A DNA stretch of 43,411 nucleotides, from contig DVMF01000044.1 of NCBI GenBank assembly GCA_018715125.1, positions 1 through 43,411 of the forward strand, given 5' to 3'. Source of the DNA: Candidatus Coprousia avicola (lineage in GTDB: Bacteria > Actinomycetota > Coriobacteriia > Coriobacteriales > Coriobacteriaceae). The notes beneath the pieces are model-generated. The model ran no database searches, was not told the origin of the DNA, and was given only the letters and a program-made list of their open reading frames with translations. Positions 28,252 through 37,058 of this stretch are shown here, one piece after another. A program made the position numbers and the translations under genes. The stretch's first letter is position 1; every line of letters begins with the position of its first letter.

Positions 28252-28328
28252 CGCTCGGGCTCCTTTCACGCGGGGCAGGGGTGCATCGCGCCTATCATAC
28301 CGCGTCGCACCCCGCCGCCGCACCGCCC

Positions 28329-28673
28329 CTAGAGCGCCGTCGCCCCGCGTTCCCCGGTACGGATGCGCACCGCCTCCTCGACCGGCGACACGAAGATCTT
28401 GCCGTCGCCCACCTCGCCGGTCTGCGCCACGCTACAGATAACGTCGATGAGCGCGTCCACCGCGCGGTCCTCCACGACCAGCACGACCTTCACCTTGGGC
28501 ACCATGTTGAGCAGGATCTCGGTCCCCCGGTAGTACTCCCGCCAGCCGTGCTGGTTGCCGAAGCCCTGGACCTCCGCGATGGTCATGCCCGTCACCCCCG
28601 CCTCGACCAGGGCGTCCTTCAAGGGCTCGAGCATCTCGGGCCTCACGATTGCCGTAATCTGCTTCATCGCCAT
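28329..28673 (-). CDS. glnB: P-II nitrogen regulatory protein, T-loop variant
   Basis: 114 aa P-II signal protein that senses ATP/ADP and 2-oxoglutarate and, with AmtB, gates ammonium uptake. Landmarks: MKQITAIVRPEMLEPLKDAL, GVTGMTIAEVQGFG, the T-loop NQHGWREYYRGTEILLN, the B-loop TGEVGDGKIFV and C-terminal IRTGE. Aligned to E. coli GlnB, Tyr46 is kept but Tyr51, the uridylylated/adenylylated residue, is Ile (residue 53 here). Control is thus probably by ligand binding alone. The ATG at 28671-28673 is chosen because GGGGAGGAACCC precedes it; a second ATG is two codons later. It is 50 bases after amt, the usual amt-glnK pair. Confidence 0.95.
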   Translation of the reverse strand: MAMKQITAIVRPEMLEPLKDALVEAGVTGMTIAEVQGFGNQHGWREYYRGTEILLNMVPKVKVVLVVEDRAVDALIDVICSVAQTGEVGDGKIFVSPVEEAVRIRTGERGATAL

Positions 28674-28723
28674 AGGGTTCCTCCCCGTATCCTCTTGCTG
28701 CCATGCATCCATAACCGCCGCCG

Positions 28724-29995
28724 CTACGCGTCGAGCCCCGTGTAGGCCGGGTACGCGCTCTCGCCGTGCGTCGCCACGTCGAGGCCGAGCGCCTCCTCGG
28801 CATCCGTCACGCGCAGGCGGCCGCCAAACGCCGCCCGCACCGCCGCGATCAGCACCGCATCGAGCACGAGCACGATGAGAAGCGTCACCGCGATGCCGAG
28901 CACCTGGCTCGCGAGCAGCGTGGCGTCACCCGTGTAGATGAGGCCGCCGTGCCCCGTCCACGAGAGCTCCGGCAGGCAGAAGACGCCCGTGAGCACACCG
29001 CCCAAGATGCCGCCGATGCCATGGCAGCCAAACGCGTCGAGCGCGTCATCGTACCCGAAGTGCGCCTTCAGGTGCGCGATCGCCAGATAGCACACGGGCG
29101 AGACGATGAGCCCCATGACGACCGCGGCCCACGGCTCGACGAAGCCCGCCGCCGGCGTGACCACCACAAGCCCCGCGACCAGTCCGGTGCAGGCGCCCAC
29201 CAGCGTGGGCTTGCCGGTTGCGACGCGCTCGACGACCATCCACGACGCGAGCCCGGCGGCAGACGACGCCACGGTGTTCAGGATCGCGAGGGCAGCCACG
29301 CCGTCGGCTGCGAACGCCGACCCGCCGTTGAAGCCGAACCAACCGAACCAGAGCAGACCCGCCCCCAGAGCCACAAAGGGAACGTTGTGCGGGCGGTACG
29401 TCTTGAGACCGAAGCCCTTGCGGGCGCCGAGCGCAAGGCAGAGCACAAGGCCCGTGACGCCCGAGCTGATATGGACCACATCGCCGCCGGCGAAGTCGAG
29501 GGCGCCGATGATGCCGCCGATGAGCGAGCCCTCACCGCCCCAGACCATATGGGCGAGCGGCGCGTACACCACAAGCGACCACACGGCGATAAAGGCCGCC
29601 ACCGCGCCGAAGCGCATGCGCCCGGCGACCGAGCCGGTCACGATGGCGCAGGTGATGAGCGCGAAGGCCATCTGGAACGTGATGTCGACAAGCGAGGGGT
29701 ACACCGCCCCGTCGCCCGCGCTCTCCGAGAGCATCCCCGCGACCGCACCGGAAAGGCCGAATTGGTCGAATCCGCCGATGACAGGGTCGGTCCCATCGCC
29801 GCCATAGGCGATCGACCAGCCGGCGACCACCCACGTGAGCCCCACGATGCCGATGACCGCGAAACTCATGAGCATGGTGTTGATAACGTTCTTCCTGCGC
29901 GAGAGGCCTCCGTAAAAGAAGGCGAGACCGGGCGTCATGAGCAGCACGAGCATGGTGCTCACCATCATGAACGCCGTCGAACCAGAGTCATACAT
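28724..29995 (-). CDS. amt: Ammonium transporter
   Basis: 423 aa Amt/MEP/Rh channel with about eleven membrane segments. Family motifs: MLVLLMTPGLAFFYGGLSRRKNV near the N-terminus; a DFAGGDVVHISSG segment with the first pore-region His; FNGGSAFAADG; and the DAFGCHGIGGILGG signature with the second conserved His. The start at 29993-29995 (ATG, MYDSGSTAFMMVS) has GGGGGTG upstream; the longer frame enters the leader. Without a predicted signal peptide the first segment serves as the anchor. It is cotranscribed with glnB and preceded by a 600-base regulatory region with ordered repeats. Confident on family; high-affinity uptake is inferred from the P-II partner. Confidence 0.96.
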   Translation of the reverse strand: MYDSGSTAFMMVSTMLVLLMTPGLAFFYGGLSRRKNVINTMLMSFAVIGIVGLTWVVAGWSIAYGGDGTDPVIGGFDQFGLSGAVAGMLSESAGDGAVYPSLVDITFQMAFALITCAIVTGSVAGRMRFGAVAAFIAVWSLVVYAPLAHMVWGGEGSLIGGIIGALDFAGGDVVHISSGVTGLVLCLALGARKGFGLKTYRPHNVPFVALGAGLLWFGWFGFNGGSAFAADGVAALAILNTVASSAAGLASWMVVERVATGKPTLVGACTGLVAGLVVVTPAAGFVEPWAAVVMGLIVSPVCYLAIAHLKAHFGYDDALDAFGCHGIGGILGGVLTGVFCLPELSWTGHGGLIYTGDATLLASQVLGIAVTLLIVLVLDAVLIAAVRAAFGGRLRVTDAEEALGLDVATHGESAYPAYTGLDA

Positions 29996-30133
29996 TGCAC
30001 ACCCCCAACGTGATGTCTTCAGGCCATCTCCGACCCCGCTTGGCGCCGATGCGGGCCGGAACACGGTCATGGTAGGCAGCACCCGACGCAGGAAGCGCCA
30101 CGGCGGCGGCGGTTAACCGACCCTCAACGCGGT

Positions 30134-30214
30134 CGAAACATCGGAAACCGCCTTGCAACGGATAGGAAAACGGCCGTATGCAAGCAGGAAACAAGCATTC
30201 AACGTCCCGGAAAC
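30134..30214 (+). promoter_or_regulatory. GlnR-like tandem box array upstream of amt
   Basis: GGAAA occurs at 30143, 30165, 30187 and 30209, exactly 22 bases apart. At the 11-base midpoints are TGCAAC (30154), GTATGC (30176) and TTCAAC (30198), so an NNAAC half-site recurs about every helical turn; CGAAAC at 30134 adds a further partial match. Actinobacterial GlnR boxes are built as gTnAC-n6-GaAAC-n6 (22 bases). The array lies about 140-220 bases before the amt start. GlnR binding is inference; no glnR is in the window. Confidence 0.55.
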
Positions 30215-30284
30215 ACGGGCTCCGGCCGCCGCGCGCGGCCCGTACAGCCGTCCGCAGCTCCGCAGCTCGACCGTACACTCGCGC

Positions 30285-30515
30285 GCACATTGCCGCGCGT
30301 TTTGCCCGGGCGCCGGGACATTTCTCGCGGCAATGAACCCGGCAATGTACGCGGGAATGTACGGCCGACAAAACCGCTGGTAACGGCCTGTACATATTCT
30401 CGCACAATGTACCAGCGGCTCCGTTTTTGCCCCCGCAGCGCATTTCCGGGTGCATTGCGCGCGATATTGTACCGAGGGCCCGGCAAAAGGCCCTGCAATG
30501 TACGCGGTGATGTAC
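30285..30515. repeat. Array of degenerate 12-base repeats upstream of amt
   Basis: Perfectly abutting 12-mers GCGGCAATGAAC (30327), CCGGCAATGTAC (30339), GCGGGAATGTAC (30351), and again CCTGCAATGTAC (30492), GCGGTGATGTAC (30504). Single copies: CGCACAATGTAC (30401) and GCGATATTGTAC (30461). Opposite orientation: GCACATTGCCGC (30285), GTACATATTCTC (30390), GCGCATTTCCGG (30438) abutting GTGCATTGCGCG (30450). Two oppositely facing copies sit in a larger inverted repeat CCGCTGGTA (30374-30382) / TACCAGCGG (30410-30418). No credible gene is in 29996-30592; a minus-strand frame across it merely translates the repeat as four-residue units. Confidence 0.7.
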
Positions 30516-30592
30516 AGCGGCGAGGGGCGTCAGCCCGCGGGGCGCCGCGGAGGGGTGCACGGGCGGCCGCGGGCCAGAAAATCAACGTTTCC

Positions 30593-31480
30593 CTAAGCGT
30601 GCTCGCGCACCCAGCGGTAGAGCTGCGCCGTCAGGCCGCCCGCGTCACCGCGCATCGTGAGGTAGAACACCGCATGGGCCCCCGCATCGGTTATGGGCAC
30701 GACGGCGCGCCCGGGCATGGCGTCGCGCTGAAACGGCGCATCGGTCACAAACGTGCAATGCGGGGTGGCATGCGCCAGCTGCGAGAACACCATCCGGTCC
30801 GCCTGCTCGATATAGGTGGCCCCCGGGATGGCGCGGTCCACGACGCCGCGCCAGAAGCCGATGTTGGTCATGATGAGAAACGTCTCGCCCGCCAGATCGG
30901 CAAAAGAAACCTCCCTGCGTGCGGCGAGCGGGTGGTTGGGCGGCAGCGTGACGGCGAGGTTCTCGCGCATGAGCTCGCAAGACGTAAGGCCGGGCCGGCG
31001 CGGGTCGGCGCAGGTGATGGCAAAGTCGCTCGCCCCCGCGACCACCTGGCGCAGCGCCTCGCGCTCCTCGACCGTCTCATAGGTGAGAGTCTCCCGCGGG
31101 AAGCGCTCCATGGCGAGCGCCGTCAGGCGCCAGAGCGGCGCCGGCGCAACCGTCGAGACGTGGAGCGCGCGGGCGCGCTCGGCGATGGCAGCCACATTGG
31201 CGCGCAGCACGCGCTCATCGCGAAGGATCGCCCGCGCCCCCTCAACTGCCGCGCGGCCGCAATCGTTAAGCGCGACGCGTCTCCCCGCCCGTTCGAAAAG
31301 CGCGCAGCCAAGCTCCGCCTCGAGCCGCTTGATAGAGCGGCTGAGTGCGGGCTGCGAGATGTGCAGCTCCTCGGCGGCGGCAGACATCGTGCCCAAGCGT
31401 TCGATCGCATCGAGCTGACGCATCTGCTCCAACTCCACGGTTGCCCCCTCAGGCGGCCGACAGCGGACCGCACTTCTCAT
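30593..31480 (-). CDS. LysR-type transcriptional regulator
   Basis: 295 aa. The N-terminal winged HTH has MRQLDAIERLGTMSAAAEELHISQPALSRSIKRLEAELG, diagnostic in spread for LysR; the C-terminal effector domain (about 100-290) has the usual FAITCADPRR and LTSCELMRENLAVTL strands. Two starts are possible: ATG at 31478-31480 with AAGGAG five bases upstream, or GTG at 31436-31438 (VELEQMRQL, the common family start) with GAGGGGG upstream. I list the longer one because its ribosome site is excellent. A perfect palindrome (31490-31512) immediately upstream suggests autorepression and control of the divergent aldo-keto reductase genes. The effector is unknown. Confidence 0.94.
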   Translation of the reverse strand: MRSAVRCRPPEGATVELEQMRQLDAIERLGTMSAAAEELHISQPALSRSIKRLEAELGCALFERAGRRVALNDCGRAAVEGARAILRDERVLRANVAAIAERARALHVSTVAPAPLWRLTALAMERFPRETLTYETVEEREALRQVVAGASDFAITCADPRRPGLTSCELMRENLAVTLPPNHPLAARREVSFADLAGETFLIMTNIGFWRGVVDRAIPGATYIEQADRMVFSQLAHATPHCTFVTDAPFQRDAMPGRAVVPITDAGAHAVFYLTMRGDAGGLTAQLYRWVREHA

Positions 31481-31489
31481 AGCCGCTCC

Positions 31490-31512
31490 TTATATGCATG
31501 ACATGCATATAA
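31490..31512. promoter_or_regulatory. Perfect palindromic operator between LysR and aldo-keto reductase genes
   Basis: Arms TTATATGCATG (31490-31500) and CATGCATATAA (31502-31512) around a single A. It contains the LysR-box form T-N11-A (TGCATGACATGCA). It ends 9 bases before the LysR start codon and lies 100 bases upstream of the first reductase. A minus-strand -10-like TATATG falls inside it, so binding would occlude the regulator's own promoter. Confidence 0.75.
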
Positions 31513-31612
31513 CGTACCTCTCTTTGCATTGTACACCTACGGTTTTAGATGCGATGCTATGCACATACAGAAACAAGCGCCTTACCCGGGCGCGTACGAG
31601 AAAGGATTGACC

Positions 31613-32482
31613 ATGTCCACCAACGTACCAACCTTCCCCTTGACGAGCGGCACCGAGATCCCCGCCATGGGCTACGGCGTCTTCCAGATGACCTCCGCCG
31701 AGGTCGAGAAGCACCTGCCCGAGGCACTCGCCGCGGGGTACACCCACATCGACACCGCGAACGCGTACTTCAACGAGGTCGCGGTCGGCCGCGCCATCAA
31801 GGCATCCGGCGTCGCGCGCGAGGACTTCTTCGTCACGACGAAGCTCTTCCCGCAGAGCTACCCCTACGAGCAATGCGGGCGGGACATCGATGCCACGCTC
31901 CAGCGCCTCGATATGGATTACGTCGACCTCCTGCTCTTCCACCAGCCCTACGGCGACTACGTCTCCGGCTGGAAGGCGATGGAGGGGGCGGTGCGCGCGG
32001 GCAAGGTGCGCGCCATCGGCCTCTCGAACTTCCCCATCCACAAGATCGACGAGATCCTCGCCGTCGCGACCATCAAGCCCGCCGTGCTGCAGGTAGAGAT
32101 CAACCCGTACTGCAACCAGCACGAGCTCAAGGCGGCGCTCGCCGAGCGCGGTCTTGGCGATGTCGTCTTCGAGGGCTGGTATCCGCTCGGCCACGGCGAT
32201 GCCAACCTCATGGCCGAGCCCCTCTTCGCGGAGCTCGCCCAGAAGTACGGCAAGACCCCCGCGCAGATCATCCTGCGCTGGAGCTACCAGGAGGGCAACG
32301 TCACGTTCCCCAAGACGCTCAACGCCGACCACATGCGCGACAACATCGATATCTTCGACTTCGAGCTCGCCGCAGACGAGATGGCGCGCGTGAACGCGCT
32401 GCCGCAGCACCCCTACTACCACGTGCCCGAGCAGGCGCCGGCGTTCGTGCTCGCCACCAACGATTACTCCCAGCAGGCGTAG
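31613..32482 (+). CDS. Aldo-keto reductase (first of pair)
   Basis: 289 aa TIM-barrel NADPH-dependent carbonyl reductase. Catalytic tetrad visible: Asp in HIDTANAYFNE, Tyr in the same motif, Lys in FFVTTKLFP and His in LLLFHQPYGDY. Cofactor-binding residues fall in KTLNADHMRDN near the C-terminus, where other AKRs have (K)S-x-x-x-x-R. The start ATG (31613) has AAAGGA nine bases upstream; the first in-frame ATG at 31529 lies in the regulatory region. Divergent from the LysR gene and followed after 68 bases by a paralogue (both keep GYGVFQ near the N-terminus). Physiological substrate unknown; 2,5-diketo-gluconate reductase-like members act on many aldehydes. Confidence 0.93.
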   Translation: MSTNVPTFPLTSGTEIPAMGYGVFQMTSAEVEKHLPEALAAGYTHIDTANAYFNEVAVGRAIKASGVAREDFFVTTKLFPQSYPYEQCGRDIDATLQRLDMDYVDLLLFHQPYGDYVSGWKAMEGAVRAGKVRAIGLSNFPIHKIDEILAVATIKPAVLQVEINPYCNQHELKAALAERGLGDVVFEGWYPLGHGDANLMAEPLFAELAQKYGKTPAQIILRWSYQEGNVTFPKTLNADHMRDNIDIFDFELAADEMARVNALPQHPYYHVPEQAPAFVLATNDYSQQA

Positions 32483-32550
32483 CCCCCAGCAAGGCGGGCC
32501 GGACCCGTCTTGCCGCCACCGTGCACCGCAGAGCACAGAAAGGAAGCATC

Positions 32551-33429
<879 letters not shown>

Positions 33430-33564
33430 CGCGCGTAACGGGGAGGCAGGGCTCCCTTGGCACATCCCCGGGCATCGTCCGAGCGGATTGCAGCCAGGGA
33501 TACCCCGCTATGCCCCTCGACCGACCGCGGTCGGCGACCGCGATGGCTGAAAGGTGACGGGACC

Positions 33565-34164
33565 GTGGCAAAGCTTTACCTCATGCGTCATGGGCAGACG
33601 CTCTTCAACGTACTCAAACGCAAGCAGGGCTGGTGCGATTCGCCCTTAACCGAGGCCGGCATCGCGCAGGCGCGCGCGGCGGGCCGGTGGTTTGCGGAGC
33701 ACGGCGTGATGTTCGACCACGCCTACAGCTCGACTCAGGAGCGCGCCGTCGACACGCTGGAGCTCGTCCTTTCCGAGAACGGGCAGGCGGACCTTCCCTA
33801 TGAGCGGGTGCGGGGTCTGAAGGAGTGGAACTTCGGGACGTTTGAGGGCCTGACCGAGGACGTGAACCCGCCGCTCCCCTACGGCGACTTCTACGTGCCC
33901 TTCGGCGGAGAGGGGGAGATGGCGTTCCGGGAGCGCCTCGTCACGACCATCACCGACCTCATGCGGCGCCCGGGACACGAGTGCGTCCTCATGACGAGCC
34001 ATGGCGCCGCAGTTGCCCAGTTCCTGCGCGCGCAGGGACCCGAGGCGGAGCAGCGCCTCCGCCACGACGGGAGGCGCATCGGCAACTGCGGCATCACCGT
34101 CTACGATTTCGATGCCGCCACCGGGCGCTTCGAGGCGCTCGAGATCATCAATCCCAACGAATAG
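33565..34164 (+). CDS. Histidine phosphatase superfamily protein (phosphoglycerate mutase-like)
   Basis: 199 aa. The RHG motif LYLMRHGQTLFN at residues 4-15 holds the phospho-accepting His; the second active-site His is in MTSHGAAVAQFL. Other conserved points: GWCDSPLTEAGIAQA, YSSTQERAVDT (Arg of the phosphate pocket) and LKEWNFGTFEG with the acid-base Glu. Too short and divergent for glycolytic GpmA, so a small-molecule phosphatase is likelier. Start is GTG (33565) with AAAGGTGACGG upstream. The preceding 135 bases hold a 14-base perfect palindrome CCGACCGCGGTCGG (33521-33534) without loop. Flanked by reductases on the same strand. Confidence 0.92.
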   Translation: MAKLYLMRHGQTLFNVLKRKQGWCDSPLTEAGIAQARAAGRWFAEHGVMFDHAYSSTQERAVDTLELVLSENGQADLPYERVRGLKEWNFGTFEGLTEDVNPPLPYGDFYVPFGGEGEMAFRERLVTTITDLMRRPGHECVLMTSHGAAVAQFLRAQGPEAEQRLRHDGRRIGNCGITVYDFDAATGRFEALEIINPNE

Positions 34165-34210
34165 ACAGAGCCCGCGGGGCAGACGGTATCGCGCGCAGAA
34201 GGAGGAGGCC

Positions 34211-35218
34211 ATGAAGAGCCGCTTTCTGGGCACGCTCGAGGTGTCGCCCATCGGCATGGGCTGCATGGGGCTCTCCCACGGATACGGGCAGATTCCCGCC
34301 CACGACGAGAGCATCGCCGCCATCCGCGCGGCCTACGATGTTGGCTGCACGTTCTTCGACACGGCCGAGGCCTACGGCCCCAACCTCGCGCCCGAGAACC
34401 GCGGGCACAACGAGCGTCTGCTCGGCGAGGCACTCGCAGATGTGCGCGACCGCGTCGTCATCGCCACGAAACTCCACCTCAACGTCGACGAGGTCGCGCA
34501 GGGCGGCCTCTTTGGGACCATCCGCGCCCATCTCGAGGCCTCGCTCGAGCGCCTGCGCTCGGAGCGCGTGGAGCTCTACTACCTCCACCGCGTGAACCGC
34601 GCCATCCCCGTCGAGGACGTCGCCCGCGCCATGGGGCGCCTCATCGACGAGGGCCTCATAGGCGGCTGGGGCCTCTCGCAGGTCGACGTGGACACCATCG
34701 CGTCCGCGCACGCGGCCACGCCCCTTACCGCCGTGCAGAACATCTACTCGATGGTCGAGCGCGGGGTGGAGGAGCGCGTCATCCCCTACTGCGCCGCGCA
34801 CGGCATCGGCGTGGTGCCGTTCTCGCCCATCGCGAGCGGGCTGCTCTCCGGCAAGGTTACGGACGGCACCGCCTTCGAGAAGGTGGATGACGTACGGCAG
34901 TTCGTCCCGCAGCTGAGTGCGGAGAACATCGCGGCGAACCGCCCCATCGTGGAACTCCTCCGGGAGGTCGCCGCCGCCAAGGGCGCCACGCCCGCGCAGA
35001 TCTCGCTCGCCTGGATGCTCAAAAAGGGGGAGAACATCGTACCCATCCCGGGCTCCAAGCGCCGCGAGCGCATCCTCGAGAACCTCGCCGCTTGGAATGT
35101 CGAGCTCACCGATGGCGAGTTCGCCGACCTCGAGCGGGCGCTCGGGGCGCTCCCCGTCGCCGGGCATCGCGGTTTTGTGGAGTTCGACGGCGACGGCATG
35201 CGCAACTGGAACCGCTGA
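34211..35218 (+). CDS. Aldo-keto reductase, YdhF/AKR11-13-like
   Basis: 335 aa, belonging to a different aldo-keto reductase branch from the two upstream (Met-Gly start LEVSPIGMGCMGLSHGYG). Tetrad: Asp and Tyr in FFDTAEAYGPN, Lys in VVIATKLHLN, His in YYLHRVNRAIPVED. The cofactor end is NIVPIPGSKRRERILENL, typical of this branch. It starts at ATG 34211 behind GGAGGAGGCC, 46 bases after the phosphatase gene, so likely in the same transcript. The C-terminal 20 residues (GHRGFVEFDGDGMRNWNR) lack a motif I recognise. Substrate unknown. Confidence 0.93.
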   Translation: MKSRFLGTLEVSPIGMGCMGLSHGYGQIPAHDESIAAIRAAYDVGCTFFDTAEAYGPNLAPENRGHNERLLGEALADVRDRVVIATKLHLNVDEVAQGGLFGTIRAHLEASLERLRSERVELYYLHRVNRAIPVEDVARAMGRLIDEGLIGGWGLSQVDVDTIASAHAATPLTAVQNIYSMVERGVEERVIPYCAAHGIGVVPFSPIASGLLSGKVTDGTAFEKVDDVRQFVPQLSAENIAANRPIVELLREVAAAKGATPAQISLAWMLKKGENIVPIPGSKRRERILENLAAWNVELTDGEFADLERALGALPVAGHRGFVEFDGDGMRNWNR

Positions 35219-35312
35219 CGAGCCCCGCGTTCCGCTCGCCCGCGTGACCCCCACCCGGCGCCCCTTGTTCTGATGTTCGATACCTGAGCGCGCACGGCGC
35301 GCGGCCGCGTAC

Positions 35313-35342
35313 TTGCCGCTGCCGCGCGCTTGCTGCTATAGT
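35313..35342 (+). promoter_or_regulatory. Promoter of the GNAT acetyltransferase gene
   Basis: -35 TTGCCG (35313-35318), 18-base spacer, extended -10 TGC-TATAGT (35334-35342). The expected start is about 35349, 20 bases before the ATG at 35370 and just upstream of AGGAGGG. Confidence 0.55.
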
Positions 35343-35369
35343 CGCGGCACCCGCACCACAGGAGGGACC

Positions 35370-36074
35370 ATGGAACACCCCGCCCGGACAAACGAGGCGC
35401 CCCGCATCCCCGCCCCCATCCACGGGGCGCCGGGCGCCGCCGCACTCGAGCTGCGCCCGGCCCGTGCCGCCGACCTCCCCGCGCTCGCCGACATCCTGCG
35501 CGACCTCTGGCACACGGATGTTCCGTCGGGCGCCTATGCGCACCTCGAGGGCCTGCACGACGTGCTGTGCTGCCTCGACCGCTCGACCCATCATCTGGTG
35601 GCGGCGCTCGACGGCGCACCCGTCGGCATCTGCTGCGGCTGCACGGGCGCGCCCGCCCCGGCGGGGCCCTGGCATGCCGAGGCGACGCGGGCGGCCCGCG
35701 CGCTCGACGAACTCGATCCTGAGGCGGCGGCGCAATGGGACGCCTATCGGCGCGCCGCGGAGGACATCAACCGCGCGCTCATCGCCCAAGCGGGCCTTGC
35801 CGGCGCGGCCGAGGTCGTGCTCCTGGCCGTGGGCGCCGCCGCGCGCGGCAGGGGGATCGGCCGGGAGCTCCTCGGCCGCATGGAGGCCCTCCTTGCCCAG
35901 GGAGGGGCCGTGCGCGCGTTCCTCTGCACCGATACCGATTGCGACTGGCCCTTTTACGAGCGCCTGGGGCTCGCCCGCGTCGCCGCCCACCGCCGCGGCC
36001 CCCGGGACCTCGCCGCCCTGCCGACCGAGATGTACGTATACCGCGTGCCGCTCGCGACGCGCGACCGCGCGTAG
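35370..36074 (+). CDS. GNAT family N-acetyltransferase
   Basis: 234 aa. The acetyl-CoA-binding core is clear: VVLLAVGAAARGRGIGRELLGRMEALL, which contains the Q/RxxGxG/A-type loop (ARGRGIG), then FLCTDTDCDWPFYERLGLARV with the characteristic FYxxxGF-like strand. The N-terminal 25 residues are Pro/Ala-rich and the middle (about 85-150) is an Ala/Glu/Arg-rich helix insertion uncommon in the smallest GNATs. Start ATG 35370 behind AGGAGGGACC. The acceptor substrate cannot be inferred. It has its own promoter; downstream it faces the DUF5131 gene. Confidence 0.9.
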   Translation: MEHPARTNEAPRIPAPIHGAPGAAALELRPARAADLPALADILRDLWHTDVPSGAYAHLEGLHDVLCCLDRSTHHLVAALDGAPVGICCGCTGAPAPAGPWHAEATRAARALDELDPEAAAQWDAYRRAAEDINRALIAQAGLAGAAEVVLLAVGAAARGRGIGRELLGRMEALLAQGGAVRAFLCTDTDCDWPFYERLGLARVAAHRRGPRDLAALPTEMYVYRVPLATRDRA

Positions 36075-36104
36075 CGCCTCACCGTGCGCGACGGGCGGGG
36101 GCCG

Positions 36105-37022
36105 CTACGCTTGCGACAGCTCCTCCTCTGTCATGAGGGGGACGGCGGCCTCGCCGCACTGCCCGCAGTTGGCGCAGCCGTTGCAGATGAGACGGCTTCC
36201 GCACAGGCGGCAGCGCGCTCGGTAGCGCGGCCGGTAGAGCTCCTCCTCCGGCACGGGCATACCCAACGGATCGGTGAGCTCCCAGGCGATGGGGCGCCCG
36301 CGATGCGAGACGCCGGCCTTGTACGCCTGCTCCGCCTGCAGCGCCTTGCCGCGCAACCGGTAGGTGCGCCCGTCCTTTACCAGCACGTTTCCCGTCTCGA
36401 TGAAGGCGAACGTCACATCATGCGCGCGGCACTGCCGAGAGAGCGCCTGCACCCAGGCGAAGTCGCAGGGCCGCGCGCCGTCGTAATTCTCTCCTCCGCA
36501 GATGACCTGCTCGATCTTGCCCGTCGCAAGGTAGGGCTCCGCGTCGACGGGCCCCAGAAACGGCGCGCACATGATGCCGCGATGGCGGGCGGGCGTGGCG
36601 AGCAGGATGGGGATGCGCTCTTCGGCCCGGCGCTGGTTCTCGGCCGTGACGTTCAGCATCACGTTCTTCCAACCCGCGCCCCAATCCGCCGGCAGGCACG
36701 ACGCCATGCGCTCCGGACGCTTCGTCAGAATGAAGAACCGCACGTCCGGCCGCGCATGGATGATATCCCACACCTCGGCGCGCCACGGGTCGGCCTCCTC
36801 CACAAAGAAGTCCGACGTCATGCAGATGCGGATGAGCTCGCCCGCGCGCACCTTGTAGCTGCCGTCGCGGTTTTTTGCCAGCGGATAGCGAAACGTGCTC
36901 GCGTTCCTGCGGACGAGGGCGCCGTCGAGGCCGCGGGCGCGGTCCATCGTGTACATGTAGCACCGGTCGCAGCCCTCGCTCACCTTGGTGCAGCCGTGCC
37001 ATGGGTTCCAGATATCGTGCAT
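36105..37022 (-). CDS. DUF5131 family protein (phage Gp37/Gp68-like)
   Basis: 305 aa. The N-terminal signature WNPWHGCTKVSEGCDRCYMY gives a CxxxxxxxCxxC pattern that resembles an Fe-S cluster site, and the conserved GGENYDGARPCDFAWVQAL block fits DUF5131, first noticed in mycobacteriophage proteins and widespread in bacteria. The function is unknown; similarity to radical SAM enzymes has been suggested for the family. Unusual here is a C-terminal Cys-rich tail (CRLCGSRLICNGCANCGQCG, about 270-292) that looks like a zinc or second cluster-binding module. Start ATG (37020-37022) has GAGGGTAGG upstream. No phage genes are nearby, so it is an isolated chromosomal copy. Confidence 0.88.
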   Translation of the reverse strand: MHDIWNPWHGCTKVSEGCDRCYMYTMDRARGLDGALVRRNASTFRYPLAKNRDGSYKVRAGELIRICMTSDFFVEEADPWRAEVWDIIHARPDVRFFILTKRPERMASCLPADWGAGWKNVMLNVTAENQRRAEERIPILLATPARHRGIMCAPFLGPVDAEPYLATGKIEQVICGGENYDGARPCDFAWVQALSRQCRAHDVTFAFIETGNVLVKDGRTYRLRGKALQAEQAYKAGVSHRGRPIAWELTDPLGMPVPEEELYRPRYRARCRLCGSRLICNGCANCGQCGEAAVPLMTEEELSQA

Positions 37023-37058
37023 GCGCCTACCCTCAGCTATGCTCGTTGCCCCGGGGCC

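Noticed and set aside
30285-30515. CRISPR array
   Set aside because: Repeats are 12 bases, degenerate and abutting or unevenly spaced in both orientations, with no unique spacers of constant length and no cas genes.
29988-30560. 190-codon minus-strand frame upstream of amt with VHCR-type repeats
   Set aside because: The four-residue repeats are just the translated 12-base DNA repeats; no ribosome site, and it overlaps the amt start region.
33521-33534. Terminator at the palindrome CCGACCGCGGTCGG
   Set aside because: No loop and no T-run on either side; as a palindrome it might be a binding site but nothing else supports it.
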